A stretch of 12,668 nucleotides of DNA from Holophagales bacterium UBA5066 (GTDB lineage Bacteria > Acidobacteriota > Thermoanaerobaculia > UBA5066), in NCBI GenBank assembly GCA_002414905.1, contig DIAY01000212.1:1-12668 (forward strand), read 5' to 3'. Numbering within the stretch: position 1 is the stretch's first letter; each line of letters opens with the position of its first letter. The position numbers and the translations under genes are program-made. The notes beneath the pieces are model-generated. The model worked only from the letters and a program-made list of their open reading frames with translations. It searched no databases and was not told the DNA's origin. Below are positions 1 to 7,100 of the stretch, piece by piece.

Positions 1-576
1 GCGACGGAGTTCGTCTCGAACCTGATCGGCGAGAAGGACAAGGGGTTCGTCATCGAGTTCCGCGAGCGGCCGACGCTCCTGGCCGCGATGACGTCGCGCC
101 GGACCGACCTGATCCGGGCGATCGGCGAGACCCGCGCCGGCGGCGCGACGGCGTTCCACGACTCCGTCGTTCTCGGCCTCTACCAGTTCCGGCCGCTCGC
201 GGGCAAGAAGGCGCTCGTCGTTCTGACCGACGGCAAGGACAACCACTCCTCCACCGACTGGCCGACGCTCAAGCGCTACGCGCGGACCGCGGGGGTCCCG
301 ATCTTCTTCATCGGCCTCGACCTCGGGATCTTCGACATGGGTCTGAAGTCGCGCCTGAAGGAGCTCGCCGACGACACGGGAGGGGAGACGTTCTTCATCG
401 GCAAGGCGGCGGAGCTGCCGGCGGTCTACCGGAAGATCGAGGCCGAGGTCCGCTCGCAGTACTTCCTGAGCTACCTCAACGAGTCGAAGAAGAAGGAAGA
501 CGAGTTCCGGCTCGTCGAGGTCCGGCTGGGGAAACCCGGGCTGAAGGCGAAGACGATCCGCGGCTATTTCCCGTAG
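1..576 (+). CDS. VWA-domain protein, 5'-truncated (Acidobacterial VWFA-related type)
   Basis: The frame is open from base 1, so the gene starts outside the window; 191 residues remain and the ATG at 88 is internal. The visible part is the C-terminal half of a von Willebrand factor A domain. GGATAFHD (threonine codon at 148-150) matches the second metal-ion-dependent adhesion (MIDAS) loop, and ALVVLTDGKDN (around 214-243) is the strand carrying the third-loop aspartate. IFFIGLDLG, then a GGETFFIG segment and a final beta-rich tail of the type LxEVRLGKPGLKAKTIRGYFP follow; this ending is typical of the VWFA-related domain family (TIGR03436) abundant in Acidobacteriota. These proteins are usually exported and of unknown role, probably in metal-dependent protein binding. 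The signal peptide and the DxSxS loop would lie upstream. The last 13 bp overlap the end of the convergent methyltransferase gene. The fold is well supported; the specific function is unknown. Confidence 0.85.
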   Translation, partial: ATEFVSNLIGEKDKGFVIEFRERPTLLAAMTSRRTDLIRAIGETRAGGATAFHDSVVLGLYQFRPLAGKKALVVLTDGKDNHSSTDWPTLKRYARTAGVPIFFIGLDLGIFDMGLKSRLKELADDTGGETFFIGKAAELPAVYRKIEAEVRSQYFLSYLNESKKKEDEFRLVEVRLGKPGLKAKTIRGYFP

Positions 577-1451
577 AGGGCGGCGAGCCTCGTCTTCAGT
601 GCCGCGACGTGCTCCGCCCGCGTCCCGCAGCAGCCGCCGACGACGCGGGCGCCGAGCGCGAGCCAGGAAGGTGCCAGCTCGGCGTAGTCGTGGGGCGCGA
701 TCGGTTCGATGAAGACGCCGAGCGCCTCGTCGAGCGCGAGCCCCGTGTTCCCGTAGGCGGCGAGGGGAATACCGGGTGCAGCGGTGGCGAGGAGGGCGAG
801 GCTCGCGCCGAGCCGCCGGGCCGGGACGCAGTTGACGCCGAGGGCAACGGGTGGCGAGGAGAGGTCGAGGAGCCGGCGCGCCGACTCCCCGAGCGGCTCG
901 CCGGAGAGGAGCGTGCCGTCCTCGCGCGTGGTGGCGCAGGCGACGACCGCGAGGCCGGTGCCGGTGGCCGCGCGGGTCGCGGCGAGCCACTCGCGCGCCG
1001 TGCCGAAGGTTTCGAGGAGGAGGAGGTCGGCTCCGGCCGCCGCGAGGGCCTCGGCGTGGAGGGTGTGGAGCCGGGCGAGGTCGGCGTCGGCCGGGACGAG
1101 GTCGGGGCGCCAGCAGTCCTCGACCGGAGCAAGGGAGCCGGCCACGAGGAGACCGGGCCGTTGCGCCGCGGCCTCCCGCGCGAGGGCGACCGCAAGCTCC
1201 GAGGCGCGGCGCGCCTCGCTGCCGAGGAGCTTCGGCTGCGTCCGGAACGTGCACGCGGTGAGGAGGTCGGCCCCGGCGGCCACGTTCTCGCGGTGCACGG
1301 CCAGGACGAGGTCGGGCCGTTCGAGCACCGCGCGCGCGCTCCAGAGAGGGGGCGCATACGGGGCGCCCCGCCGGGAGAGCTCGGTCCCGAGGGCGGCGTC
1401 GAGGAGGAGCGGCCGCCGGGCGAGGAGGGCGTGAACCGAAGTGGCGTTCAA
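564..1451 (-). CDS. Homocysteine S-methyltransferase family protein
   Basis: The product (295 aa) matches the Pfam S-methyl_trans (beta/alpha barrel) family, which moves a methyl group from a donor such as S-methylmethionine to homocysteine to make methionine in the cytoplasm. The N-terminal LLLDAALGTEL motif is characteristic. The expected zinc/thiolate cysteines are present: C208 in GVNCVP and C274-C275 in GGCCGT. The length agrees with stand-alone MmuM-type enzymes (about 300 aa), not with the cobalamin-dependent MetH. The chosen start is a TTG at 1449-1451, whose bases overlap the TGA stop of the upstream regulator gene (4-nt TTGA overlap), indicating translational coupling. A GAGGA abuts the TTG directly, which is unusually close for a Shine-Dalgarno. 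The methyl donor cannot be told from sequence; family members also use other methylated sulfur or selenium compounds, so I give no gene symbol. Confidence 0.88.
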   Translation of the reverse strand: MNATSVHALLARRPLLLDAALGTELSRRGAPYAPPLWSARAVLERPDLVLAVHRENVAAGADLLTACTFRTQPKLLGSEARRASELAVALAREAAAQRPGLLVAGSLAPVEDCWRPDLVPADADLARLHTLHAEALAAAGADLLLLETFGTAREWLAATRAATGTGLAVVACATTREDGTLLSGEPLGESARRLLDLSSPPVALGVNCVPARRLGASLALLATAAPGIPLAAYGNTGLALDEALGVFIEPIAPHDYAELAPSWLALGARVVGGCCGTRAEHVAALKTRLAALYGK

Positions 1452-2200
1452 TCCTCGACGGGAGGGAAGGCGCCGGAGATCGGTCCCTGCCCGAAGCGGG
1501 CGCCGTAGGCGAGCGCCGCGAGGCCGGCGCGATTTCGCGCGCCCGTCTTCCGGAAGGCGCTCGCGAGGTGGGATCTCACCGTCTCGACGGAGATCCCCAT
1601 CTGCTCACCCGCCTCCCTGTTCGCCAGACCGTGGGCGACGAGCGCGACGACGGATGCCTCCGCCCGCGTGAGCTCGAACCGGGCGACGAGGTCCGCCTCG
1701 TCGATGGGCGGGGGAGAATCGTTCGAGACGACGAAGACGACGGAGGGCTTGCCGGTGGCTCCTGCCGCCGACTCCTCCGCCACGTCGGCCGCCACGAGCC
1801 TCAGTGTGCCCCCGCTCCGGCGCGGGTCGTCGACGGTCGAGGCCGATTCCTCGTCTCCGTGGAGGGCGCGCCGGGCTGCCCGGAGGACGGCCGAGGTGAT
1901 GGCCGGGCCTCCGAACTGCTTCTTGGCAACCGTATTCATCGCGAGCAGGCTCCCTTCGGCGTCGAGGACGAGAGCGGCCACGGGAAGGCGGTCGAGGACG
2001 AACTGCATCGCCCGGGCGCGCCGGGAGAGGTCCTCGAGGAGCTTCTTCATGGCGTCCATGTCCTCGAGGAGAGGCAGGACGAGCCGGCCGAACGCCATCT
2101 CGCTGTCGGTGTAGTTGCTGGCGACTTCCTCGAGCTCGAGGGTCTTCTTTCCGCTCTGCTGGAGTCTTTCGAGGAGCCTGCGAACAGCTTCGAAGCGCAT
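1448..2200 (-). CDS. PAS / LuxR-type HTH transcriptional regulator
   Basis: The 250-aa protein has an N-terminal helical region (about 1-66, charged and heptad-like). It is followed by a PAS-like segment beginning at LDRLPVAALVLDAEGSLLAM (about 69-88) and a C-terminal LuxR/GerE helix-turn-helix (about 177-233; MGISVETVRSHL is the recognition region). No receiver domain or phosphoacceptor aspartate is evident, so this is not a classical response regulator; the PAS part probably senses a small ligand or partner. The ATG at 2198-2200 is preferred over further in-frame starts, because those lie inside the divergent SDR gene and antisense to it. An AGAGG lies upstream of this ATG as a weak Shine-Dalgarno. 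Its stop overlaps the methyltransferase start by 4 nt, so it may control that gene. It could also control the divergent SDR operon 57 bp away. The target is inferred only from position. Confidence 0.85.
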   Translation of the reverse strand: MRFEAVRRLLERLQQSGKKTLELEEVASNYTDSEMAFGRLVLPLLEDMDAMKKLLEDLSRRARAMQFVLDRLPVAALVLDAEGSLLAMNTVAKKQFGGPAITSAVLRAARRALHGDEESASTVDDPRRSGGTLRLVAADVAEESAAGATGKPSVVFVVSNDSPPPIDEADLVARFELTRAEASVVALVAHGLANREAGEQMGISVETVRSHLASAFRKTGARNRAGLAALAYGARFGQGPISGAFPPVED

Positions 2201-2219
2201 CGGCACCGCCTCTGGGATG

Positions 2220-2225
2220 ACTATA
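2220..2225 (-). promoter_or_regulatory. Candidate -10 box for the LuxR-type regulator
   Basis: On the minus strand this reads TATAGT, five of six bases of the sigma70 -10 consensus, 19 nt before the ATG at 2200. It would give a short leader of about 13 nt containing AGAGG. No good -35 is visible. It overlaps the -35 region of the divergent SDR promoter, so the two promoters would compete. Confidence 0.45.
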
Positions 2226-2250
2226 CAGGGACGAGTGCGGTGCAGATAAT
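2222..2250 (+). promoter_or_regulatory. Candidate sigma70-type promoter of the SDR operon
   Basis: The -35-like TATACA (2222-2227) and the -10-like GATAAT (2245-2250, five of six) are separated by exactly 17 bp in an otherwise GC-rich region. The ATG at 2258 is only 7 nt beyond the -10, so a transcript from here would be leaderless or nearly so; no Shine-Dalgarno is present. Confidence 0.55.
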
Positions 2251-2257
2251 CCGCGCC

Positions 2258-3052
2258 ATGTCTCACCCGAAGCGGAACTGGGCCCTCGTCCTCGGTGCGT
2301 CCTCCGGTTTCGGCGAAGCGGCTTCGGTCGCCCTCGCGAAGGCCGGCCGAAACGTCTTCGGCGTCCACCTCGACCGTCGCGCCACCCTGCCGAACGTGGA
2401 GCGGATCACCGGGGAGATCGAGGCCGTGGGCGGCCGGGCGGTCTTCTGGAACGTGAACGCCGCCGACGCCGAGAAGCGGGCGGAGGTGATCGCCGGCATG
2501 AAGGAGGCGATCGCCGCGGATGGGTCCGCCGTCGACGTCGTCCTCCACTCCCTGGCGTTCGGGACGCTGAAGCCTTTCCTGGGCGACGAGAAGGAACGGA
2601 TGACGAAGGCGCAGATGGAGATGACGCTCGACGTCATGGCCAACTCGCTCGTCTACTGGACGCAGGACCTCGTCGCCGCCTCGCTCCTCGGCGCCGGCAC
2701 GCACGTTTTCGCGATGACGTCGGCCGGCGGGCACCGGATCTGGCAGTCCTATGGCGCCGTCTCGGCCGCGAAGGCCGCGCTCGAGAGCCACTGCCGGCAG
2801 CTCGCGGTGGAGCTCGTGGGCAAGGGGATCGCCGTGAACGCGATCCGCGCCGGGGTCACCGACACGCCCGCCCTCCGGAAGATCCCGGGCAACGTGCAGA
2901 TGATCGAACGGGTCCTGGCCGTCCACCCCGCGGGCCGGCTCACGACGCCCCGGGACGTGGCGAACGTAATCGTCGCCGTGGCCCGCCCGGAGACGGCCTG
3001 GCTGACGGGGAACGTCCTCGGCGTCGACGGGACCGAAGACCTGATCGGATGA
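2258..3052 (+). CDS. Enoyl-ACP reductase-like SDR (FabL/FabI type)
   Basis: The 264-aa protein is a Rossmann-fold short-chain dehydrogenase/reductase with nucleotide-binding loop GASSGFG (13-19). The catalytic pair is Y165 and K172 in YGAVSAAK, spaced Y-x6-K. That is the enoyl-ACP reductase arrangement; classical SDRs have Y-x3-K. The C-terminal part (KAALESHCRQLAVEL, then TDTPALRKIP, then HPAGRLTTPRDVANV and a VDGTEDLIG ending) lines up best by memory with Bacillus FabL. The likely reaction is NAD(P)H-dependent reduction of trans-2-enoyl-ACP, the last step of the fatty-acid elongation cycle, in the cytosol. The ATG at 2258 is chosen because the long upstream extension of this frame runs antisense through the regulator gene and because of the promoter directly before it. 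It is coupled by ATGA to the next SDR gene. An alternative is a reductase acting on another enoyl or keto substrate. Confidence 0.82.
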   Translation: MSHPKRNWALVLGASSGFGEAASVALAKAGRNVFGVHLDRRATLPNVERITGEIEAVGGRAVFWNVNAADAEKRAEVIAGMKEAIAADGSAVDVVLHSLAFGTLKPFLGDEKERMTKAQMEMTLDVMANSLVYWTQDLVAASLLGAGTHVFAMTSAGGHRIWQSYGAVSAAKAALESHCRQLAVELVGKGIAVNAIRAGVTDTPALRKIPGNVQMIERVLAVHPAGRLTTPRDVANVIVAVARPETAWLTGNVLGVDGTEDLIG

Positions 3053-3858
3053 TCGCGATCCCGGCGGGGACCTTCGCCCTCGTCACCGGCGCCTCGGCCG
3101 GGATCGGCGAGGAGGTCGCGAGAGGGCTTGCGCGCAGAAAGGTGCCGCAGCTCCTCGTCGCGCGCTCGGGAGAGAAGCTCGCCGCGCTCGCGGAAGAGCT
3201 GCGCGCCCTCTCGGGCGTTGCCGTGGAGACGATCGTCCTCGACCTCGCCGCGGACGGTGCCGCCGGGCGTCTCGCCGCCGCCACGGAAGGTGCCGGGAAA
3301 CCGGTCGGGCTTCTCGTCAACAACGCCGGATTCGGCTTCTACGGGCCGCAGGAAGAGCAGGACCTCGACCGGACGGTCCGGATGCTGAAGCTCAACATCG
3401 AGACGCTCGTCGACCTGACGGACCGTCTCCTGGCGCCGATGCGCGCGCGGGGGAGCGGATACGTCCTGAACGTCGCCTCGACCGCGGCGTTCCTCCCGGT
3501 GCCCTGCATGGCGGTCTACGCCGCGACGAAAGCGTTCGTCCTCTCCTATTCGCAGGCGCTCCACGAGGAGCTTCTCGGCCGGGGCATCGTCGTCACGGCG
3601 CTCTGCCCGGGGACGACGCGGACGGACTTCCACCGCGTGGCAGGGCTGGCGCCGGGGGCGAGCGTCCGGTTTCCGTCGCTCTCGGCGAAGACGGTGGCCG
3701 AGGCGGGTCTGAACGGCCTTTCGCGCGGCAAGGCGATCGTCGTCCCGAACCTCCTCGACTCGGCCTGGATCTTCACCGGCCGCTTCGTCCCGAGGACCCT
3801 TCCGCCGAAGATCGCCGCCGCGGTCTTCTCGCGGCTGAAGCGTTCGTCCCCGGTCTGA
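3049..3858 (+). CDS. Short-chain dehydrogenase/reductase, DltE-like
   Basis: This 269-aa classical SDR has TGASAGIG (13-20) for cofactor binding, NNAG (91-94), S144 and the catalytic Y157-x3-K161 (YAATK). The arrangement LVARSGEKLAALAEEL after the first beta-alpha-beta unit, and PGTTRTDFH after the catalytic helix, match the DltE/YqjQ group (COG0300), NADP-dependent oxidoreductases whose substrates are mostly unknown. The start ATG overlaps the stop of the enoyl-reductase gene (ATGA, 3049-3052), so the two are one operon. Unlike the upstream enzyme it keeps the ordinary Y-x3-K spacing, so the two are not simple duplicates. A role in lipid or acyl-chain metabolism is inferred only from its partner. 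The C-terminal 25 residues are basic and hydrophobic, ending RLKRSSPV, possibly membrane-associated. Confidence 0.87.
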   Translation: MIAIPAGTFALVTGASAGIGEEVARGLARRKVPQLLVARSGEKLAALAEELRALSGVAVETIVLDLAADGAAGRLAAATEGAGKPVGLLVNNAGFGFYGPQEEQDLDRTVRMLKLNIETLVDLTDRLLAPMRARGSGYVLNVASTAAFLPVPCMAVYAATKAFVLSYSQALHEELLGRGIVVTALCPGTTRTDFHRVAGLAPGASVRFPSLSAKTVAEAGLNGLSRGKAIVVPNLLDSAWIFTGRFVPRTLPPKIAAAVFSRLKRSSPV

Positions 3859-3920
3859 GGCCGGCTTCGGAACGGGGGGCGTTCCTTTCCGCGTGGAGGG
3901 GGAGGCGCTGAAGGCGCCGC

Positions 3921-3947
3921 GGGGAGACCCGGCGGTCCGGGTCCCCC
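3921..3947. terminator. Bidirectional hairpin between convergent genes
   Basis: The left arm GGGGAGACCCGG (3921-3932), loop CGGT (3933-3936) and right arm CCGGGTCCCCC (3937-3947) pair over 11 bp with one bulged A. It sits in the 98-bp gap between the SDR stop (3858) and the ftsX stop (3957), where a terminator for both directions is expected. There is no T-run, so it could instead be a Rho-assisted or mRNA 3'-end stabilising structure. Confidence 0.5.
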
Positions 3948-3956
3948 CGATCCATC

Positions 3957-4856
3957 TCAGACGTGCCCGCGGCGGGAAGCGATCGTGCCGCCGAGGAGGC
4001 CTGCCAGGACGCCGCCGAGGACGAGGACGCCGCAGGTGGCCGGGGAAAGGAATCGCACGAGGAAGACTCCGAGGAGGACGTTCTCCGTCGAGGCGACGAA
4101 GAAGAGAAGCCCCCGAAAGGCGAGGGCGAGGAGCCCGAGGGCCACGAGCCCCCCGAGGAGCCCCTGGATGACGCCGCCGAGGAGAAACGGTCCGCGGATC
4201 AGGATCTCCGGCGCACCGACGAGCCGCAGGATGTCGATCTCGTCGCGGTGAAGGAGGATCGTCAGCCTCACGACGTTGGCGATCGTGAAAGCGGCTCCCA
4301 GGGCGAGGAAGATCCCGGTGGCCAGGCCCGCGGCGGCGGCGAGACGGACGACGCCGCGGAGGCGCCGTATCCAGTCGACGTCGAAATGGACCTCCTCGAC
4401 CGCCGGATTGGCCGCCAGGTTCGAGAGGAAGGGGCGCAGGGCCGCAGAGGAGATCGCGCCCGGGAGGAGATCCAGCTCGACGGACGCCGGAAAGGGATTC
4501 CCGGAGAGCGTGCCTGCGACGCCCGTGAGGCTGCCGAACGAACGGGCGAACCGGCCACGCGCCTCCTCGGCCGAGACGCGCCGGACGGCGGCAACGAGCT
4601 TCGACTCGAGCGCTGTCCGCTCGAGGGCGGCCTTCGCCGCCTCGTCCGCGCCCGGGCGCAGGAAGAGCGTGACGGCCGTTTCCTCGCGAAGCGTGTCGAC
4701 GACACCGCCGAGGTTCTCGGCCGCGAGGAGGAAGAGGCCGACGAGAAAGAGGGAGAAGGAGATCTGGAGGATGGAGACGACGGTCACGCGCCGGGCTCGC
4801 CAGAGGCCGGCGCGAGCCTCGTCGAGGAGGGAGGCGAACGCCGCTCCTCGTTTCAC
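3957..4856 (-). CDS. ftsX: Cell division protein FtsX (ABC transporter permease-like)
   Basis: The 299-aa membrane protein has the FtsX layout. A short cytoplasmic N-terminus is followed by TM1 (about 24-46), an extracytoplasmic domain (about 47-168) and three C-terminal TM segments (about 170-193, 221-248 and 272-293). Family motifs include NPFPASVEL (120-128), the FDVDWIRRL segment (158-166) before TM2, and the cytosolic loop LLHRDEIDILRLVGAP (201-216), which contacts the ATPase. FtsEX uses ATP hydrolysis to activate peptidoglycan hydrolases across the membrane at the septum. Start is GTG (4854-4856), overlapping the ftsE TGA as GTGA, with a GAGGAG Shine-Dalgarno a few bases upstream. The partner hydrolase or activator (EnvC or a NlpC/P60-type protein) is not encoded in the window. 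Complete gene. Confidence 0.93.
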   Translation of the reverse strand: MKRGAAFASLLDEARAGLWRARRVTVVSILQISFSLFLVGLFLLAAENLGGVVDTLREETAVTLFLRPGADEAAKAALERTALESKLVAAVRRVSAEEARGRFARSFGSLTGVAGTLSGNPFPASVELDLLPGAISSAALRPFLSNLAANPAVEEVHFDVDWIRRLRGVVRLAAAAGLATGIFLALGAAFTIANVVRLTILLHRDEIDILRLVGAPEILIRGPFLLGGVIQGLLGGLVALGLLALAFRGLLFFVASTENVLLGVFLVRFLSPATCGVLVLGGVLAGLLGGTIASRRGHV

Positions 4857-5590
4857 CGGCTCTCCTCGTCCCGGGGCGGGAGCCTCACGCCGCTGTCACG
4901 CCGCCACGTCGCCTGGGGCGGGAGGGCGGCTTCGACGAGCCCTTCGAGGACCCCGCCCCGGTCGAGCGTGAGGCACCGGCGGCCGGTTTCCCGGATGAGG
5001 TTCACGTCGTGCGTGGCGACGAGGACGGTCGTCCCCCGGACGTTGATCTGCGAGAAAAGACGCATCACTTCCTGGGCGAGGCGGTGGTCGAGGTTCCCGG
5101 TCGGCTCGTCGGCGATGAGGAGCTCGGGCTCGTTGACGAGCGCGCGCGCAAGCGCCACCCGCTGCTGCTCGCCCCCGGAAAGCTCCTCCGGCAGGGCGTT
5201 GACACGGTGGTGGAGCTCGACGAGGCGCAGGACCTGGTAGGCGCGCCGGCGGCGCTCGGCGAGCGGGACGCCGAGGAACTTCAGGACGAACGAGACGTTC
5301 TCGAAGACGGTCCTCGAGGGGAGGAGCTTGTAGTCCTGGAAGACGATTCCCATCGTCCGGCGCAGCTCGGGGACGCGCCCGGGGGTCATCGCGCCGACGT
5401 TTCGGCCGTTGACGAGGATCTGTCCCTCGCCCGGCCCCTCGGCGCGGTAGAGGAGCTTGAGGACGGTCGTCTTCCCCGCGCCGGAAGGCCCCGTGAGGAA
5501 GACGAACTCCCCCTGCGCCACCTTGAAGGAGAGGTTCTTCAGGACGCGCCGCCCGTGATACTCCTTCGAGACGCCGTAGAACTCGATCAC
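4853..5590 (-). CDS. ftsE: Cell division ATP-binding protein FtsE
   Basis: The 245-aa ABC ATPase is complete. It has Walker A GPSGAGKTT (34-42), a Q-loop at VFQDYKLLPSRTVFENV (83-99, typical FtsE wording), the ABC signature LSGGEQQR (137-144), Walker B LLIADEP (157-163) followed by TGNLD, and the H-loop histidine H194 in ATHD. It forms the cytoplasmic half of the FtsEX complex that couples ATP hydrolysis to septal cell-wall cleavage. The GTG start (5588-5590) overlaps the gatB stop (GTGA), with GGGAG about 12 nt upstream; in-frame upstream extension would run through gatB. The last 25 residues are an arginine- and proline-rich tail beyond the usual FtsE end (about 220 aa). Confidence 0.94.
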   Translation of the reverse strand: MIEFYGVSKEYHGRRVLKNLSFKVAQGEFVFLTGPSGAGKTTVLKLLYRAEGPGEGQILVNGRNVGAMTPGRVPELRRTMGIVFQDYKLLPSRTVFENVSFVLKFLGVPLAERRRRAYQVLRLVELHHRVNALPEELSGGEQQRVALARALVNEPELLIADEPTGNLDHRLAQEVMRLFSQINVRGTTVLVATHDVNLIRETGRRCLTLDRGGVLEGLVEAALPPQATWRRDSGVRLPPRDEESR

Positions 5591-7047
5591 GCGTCGAGAA
5601 TCTCCCGCAGGAGGCGGTTCACGAGCGCGGGGCTCGCCTTCCCGCCGCTGGCCTTCATGACCTGGCCGACGAACCATCCGAAGGCGGCCGCCTTGCCGCC
5701 GCGATAGGCCGCGGCCTGCGCCGGATTGGCGGCAACGACCGCCTCGACGGTGCCGCGGATCGCCCCTTCGTCCGTCACCTGGACGAGCCCCTTGTCGCGG
5801 ATGAGCGTGTCGACGTCGGCGCCGTGCTCGCACAGAAGAGGGAAGAGCTCCTTGGCGATCTTTCCCGAGATCGTTCCGTCATCGATCCGCGCGACGAGGC
5901 GCGAGACGGCGGCCGGAGTGACGGGGAAGCGCCCCTCCTGCCGGTCTGCGTCGGTCATCCTCGCGAGGAGGTCGCCGAGGAACCAGTTCGCGATGCCCTT
6001 CGCGTTGGAGGGATGGAGCGCGACGGCCTCCTCGAAGGCGTCGGCGAGGGGGCGCGTCGCGCAGAGCGTGGCGGCGTCGGACGGCGGGAGGCCGAGGGCG
6101 GAGACGAACCGCGCGGCTCGCGGTTCCGGCAGCTCGGGGAGCGAGGCGGCGACCTGCGCTCCCCAGTGCGCGTCGACGACGAGCGGGCCGAGGTCGGGAT
6201 CGGGGAAGTAGCGGTAGTCCATCGCCTCCTCCTTCGACCGCATCGGGCGCGTCGCGCCGCTCCCGGGGTCGAAGAGGCGCGTCTCCTGGAGGACCTCGCC
6301 CCCGCTGCGGAGCATCTGGGTCTGGCGGGCGATCTCGTGCTCGAGCGCCTTCTTCACGTGAGCGATGGAGTTGAGGTTCTTGACCTCGACCTTCGTCCCG
6401 AGCGCCGTGGTTCCGGCCGGACGCAACGAGACGTTCGCGTCGCAGCGCAGGGACCCTTCCTCCATGTTGCCGTCGGAGGCGCCGACCCAGCGGACGAGCC
6501 GGCGGAGCCGGACGAGATAGTCGTAGGCCTCCTCCGGTGACCTCAGGTCGGGCTCGGTGACGATCTCGGCCAGCGGCGTGCCGGCGCGGTTCAGGTCGAC
6601 GAGGGAGACGCCCGTCGGCACGTCGTCCCAGGGGACCTCGTGCATCGACTTGCCGGCATCCTCCTCGAGATGGATCCGGTTGAGGCGGATCACGCGGGGC
6701 GCGCCGTCCTCGCCGCGGACCTCGACGGCGCCTCCCGTGGCGAGCGGCCGGTCGTACTGCGAGATCTGGTAGCCCTTCGGGAGGTCGGGGTAGAAGTAGT
6801 TCTTCCGTTCGAAAACGGACGTCTCGTGGACCCGGCACCCGGTCGCGAACGCGAGGCGCAGGGCGAGGCTCACCATCTCGCGATTGAGGACGGGAAGAGC
6901 GCCCGGGTAGCCGAGGCAGACGGGGCAGACGGCGGTGTTCGCGCTGGCGCCGAAGACGACGGGACACGCGCAGAACGCCTTCGTCCACGTCTTCAGCTGC
7001 GCGTGGACTTCCAGCCCGATGACCGTTTCGAACTCGTGTGAGGGCAT
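5587..7047 (-). CDS. gatB: Asp-tRNA(Asn)/Glu-tRNA(Gln) amidotransferase subunit B
   Basis: The 486-aa protein is full length for GatB. Signatures include IGLEVHAQL (10-18), the zinc cysteines C26, C28, C41 and C44 within FCACP and CPVCLG, then GALPVLN, RKNYFYPDLPKGYQISQYD and GSLRCDANVSLRP, and the YqeY-like C-terminal tail domain that binds tRNA. With GatA and GatC it converts mischarged Glu-tRNA(Gln) (and Asp-tRNA(Asn)) to the correct amidated form in the cytoplasm. gatC and gatA are not adjacent, so the operon is split, as in many bacteria. Start ATG at 7045-7047 has no Shine-Dalgarno; a TAGACT lies 10 nt upstream. It is the first gene of a gatB-ftsE-ftsX unit joined by GTGA overlaps. Confidence 0.97.
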   Translation of the reverse strand: MPSHEFETVIGLEVHAQLKTWTKAFCACPVVFGASANTAVCPVCLGYPGALPVLNREMVSLALRLAFATGCRVHETSVFERKNYFYPDLPKGYQISQYDRPLATGGAVEVRGEDGAPRVIRLNRIHLEEDAGKSMHEVPWDDVPTGVSLVDLNRAGTPLAEIVTEPDLRSPEEAYDYLVRLRRLVRWVGASDGNMEEGSLRCDANVSLRPAGTTALGTKVEVKNLNSIAHVKKALEHEIARQTQMLRSGGEVLQETRLFDPGSGATRPMRSKEEAMDYRYFPDPDLGPLVVDAHWGAQVAASLPELPEPRAARFVSALGLPPSDAATLCATRPLADAFEEAVALHPSNAKGIANWFLGDLLARMTDADRQEGRFPVTPAAVSRLVARIDDGTISGKIAKELFPLLCEHGADVDTLIRDKGLVQVTDEGAIRGTVEAVVAANPAQAAAYRGGKAAAFGWFVGQVMKASGGKASPALVNRLLREILDA

Positions 7048-7057
7048 TGGAATGACG

Positions 7058-7063
7058 AGTCTA
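7058..7063 (-). promoter_or_regulatory. Candidate -10 box for gatB
   Basis: It reads TAGACT on the minus strand, 10 nt before the gatB ATG. A transcript from it would have a leader of only a few nucleotides. No -35 match is visible 16-18 bp upstream, and the surroundings are strongly GC-rich. Confidence 0.4.
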
Positions 7064-7100
7064 GCCGAGCGGGCGGCGTCCCCGGCGCGGGGAGGCGGGC

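Noticed and set aside
609..1508. Long plus-strand open frames antisense to the methyltransferase gene
   Set aside because: They are arginine/glycine/alanine-rich low-complexity translations typical of shadow frames in GC-rich DNA; the minus-strand frame has clear family motifs.
1568..2257. N-terminal extension of the enoyl-reductase frame to 1568
   Set aside because: It lies antisense to the regulator gene; the SDR fold begins right after ATG 2258 with RNWALVLGASSGFG.
2201..2926. N-terminal extension of the LuxR-type regulator frame to 2926
   Set aside because: The added residues are antisense to the enoyl-reductase gene and of shadow-frame composition; the promoter and ATG 2200 explain the gene better.
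3963..5240. 425-aa plus-strand frame across ftsX/ftsE
   Set aside because: Acidic low-complexity translation, the mirror of the real minus-strand genes; no domain recognised.
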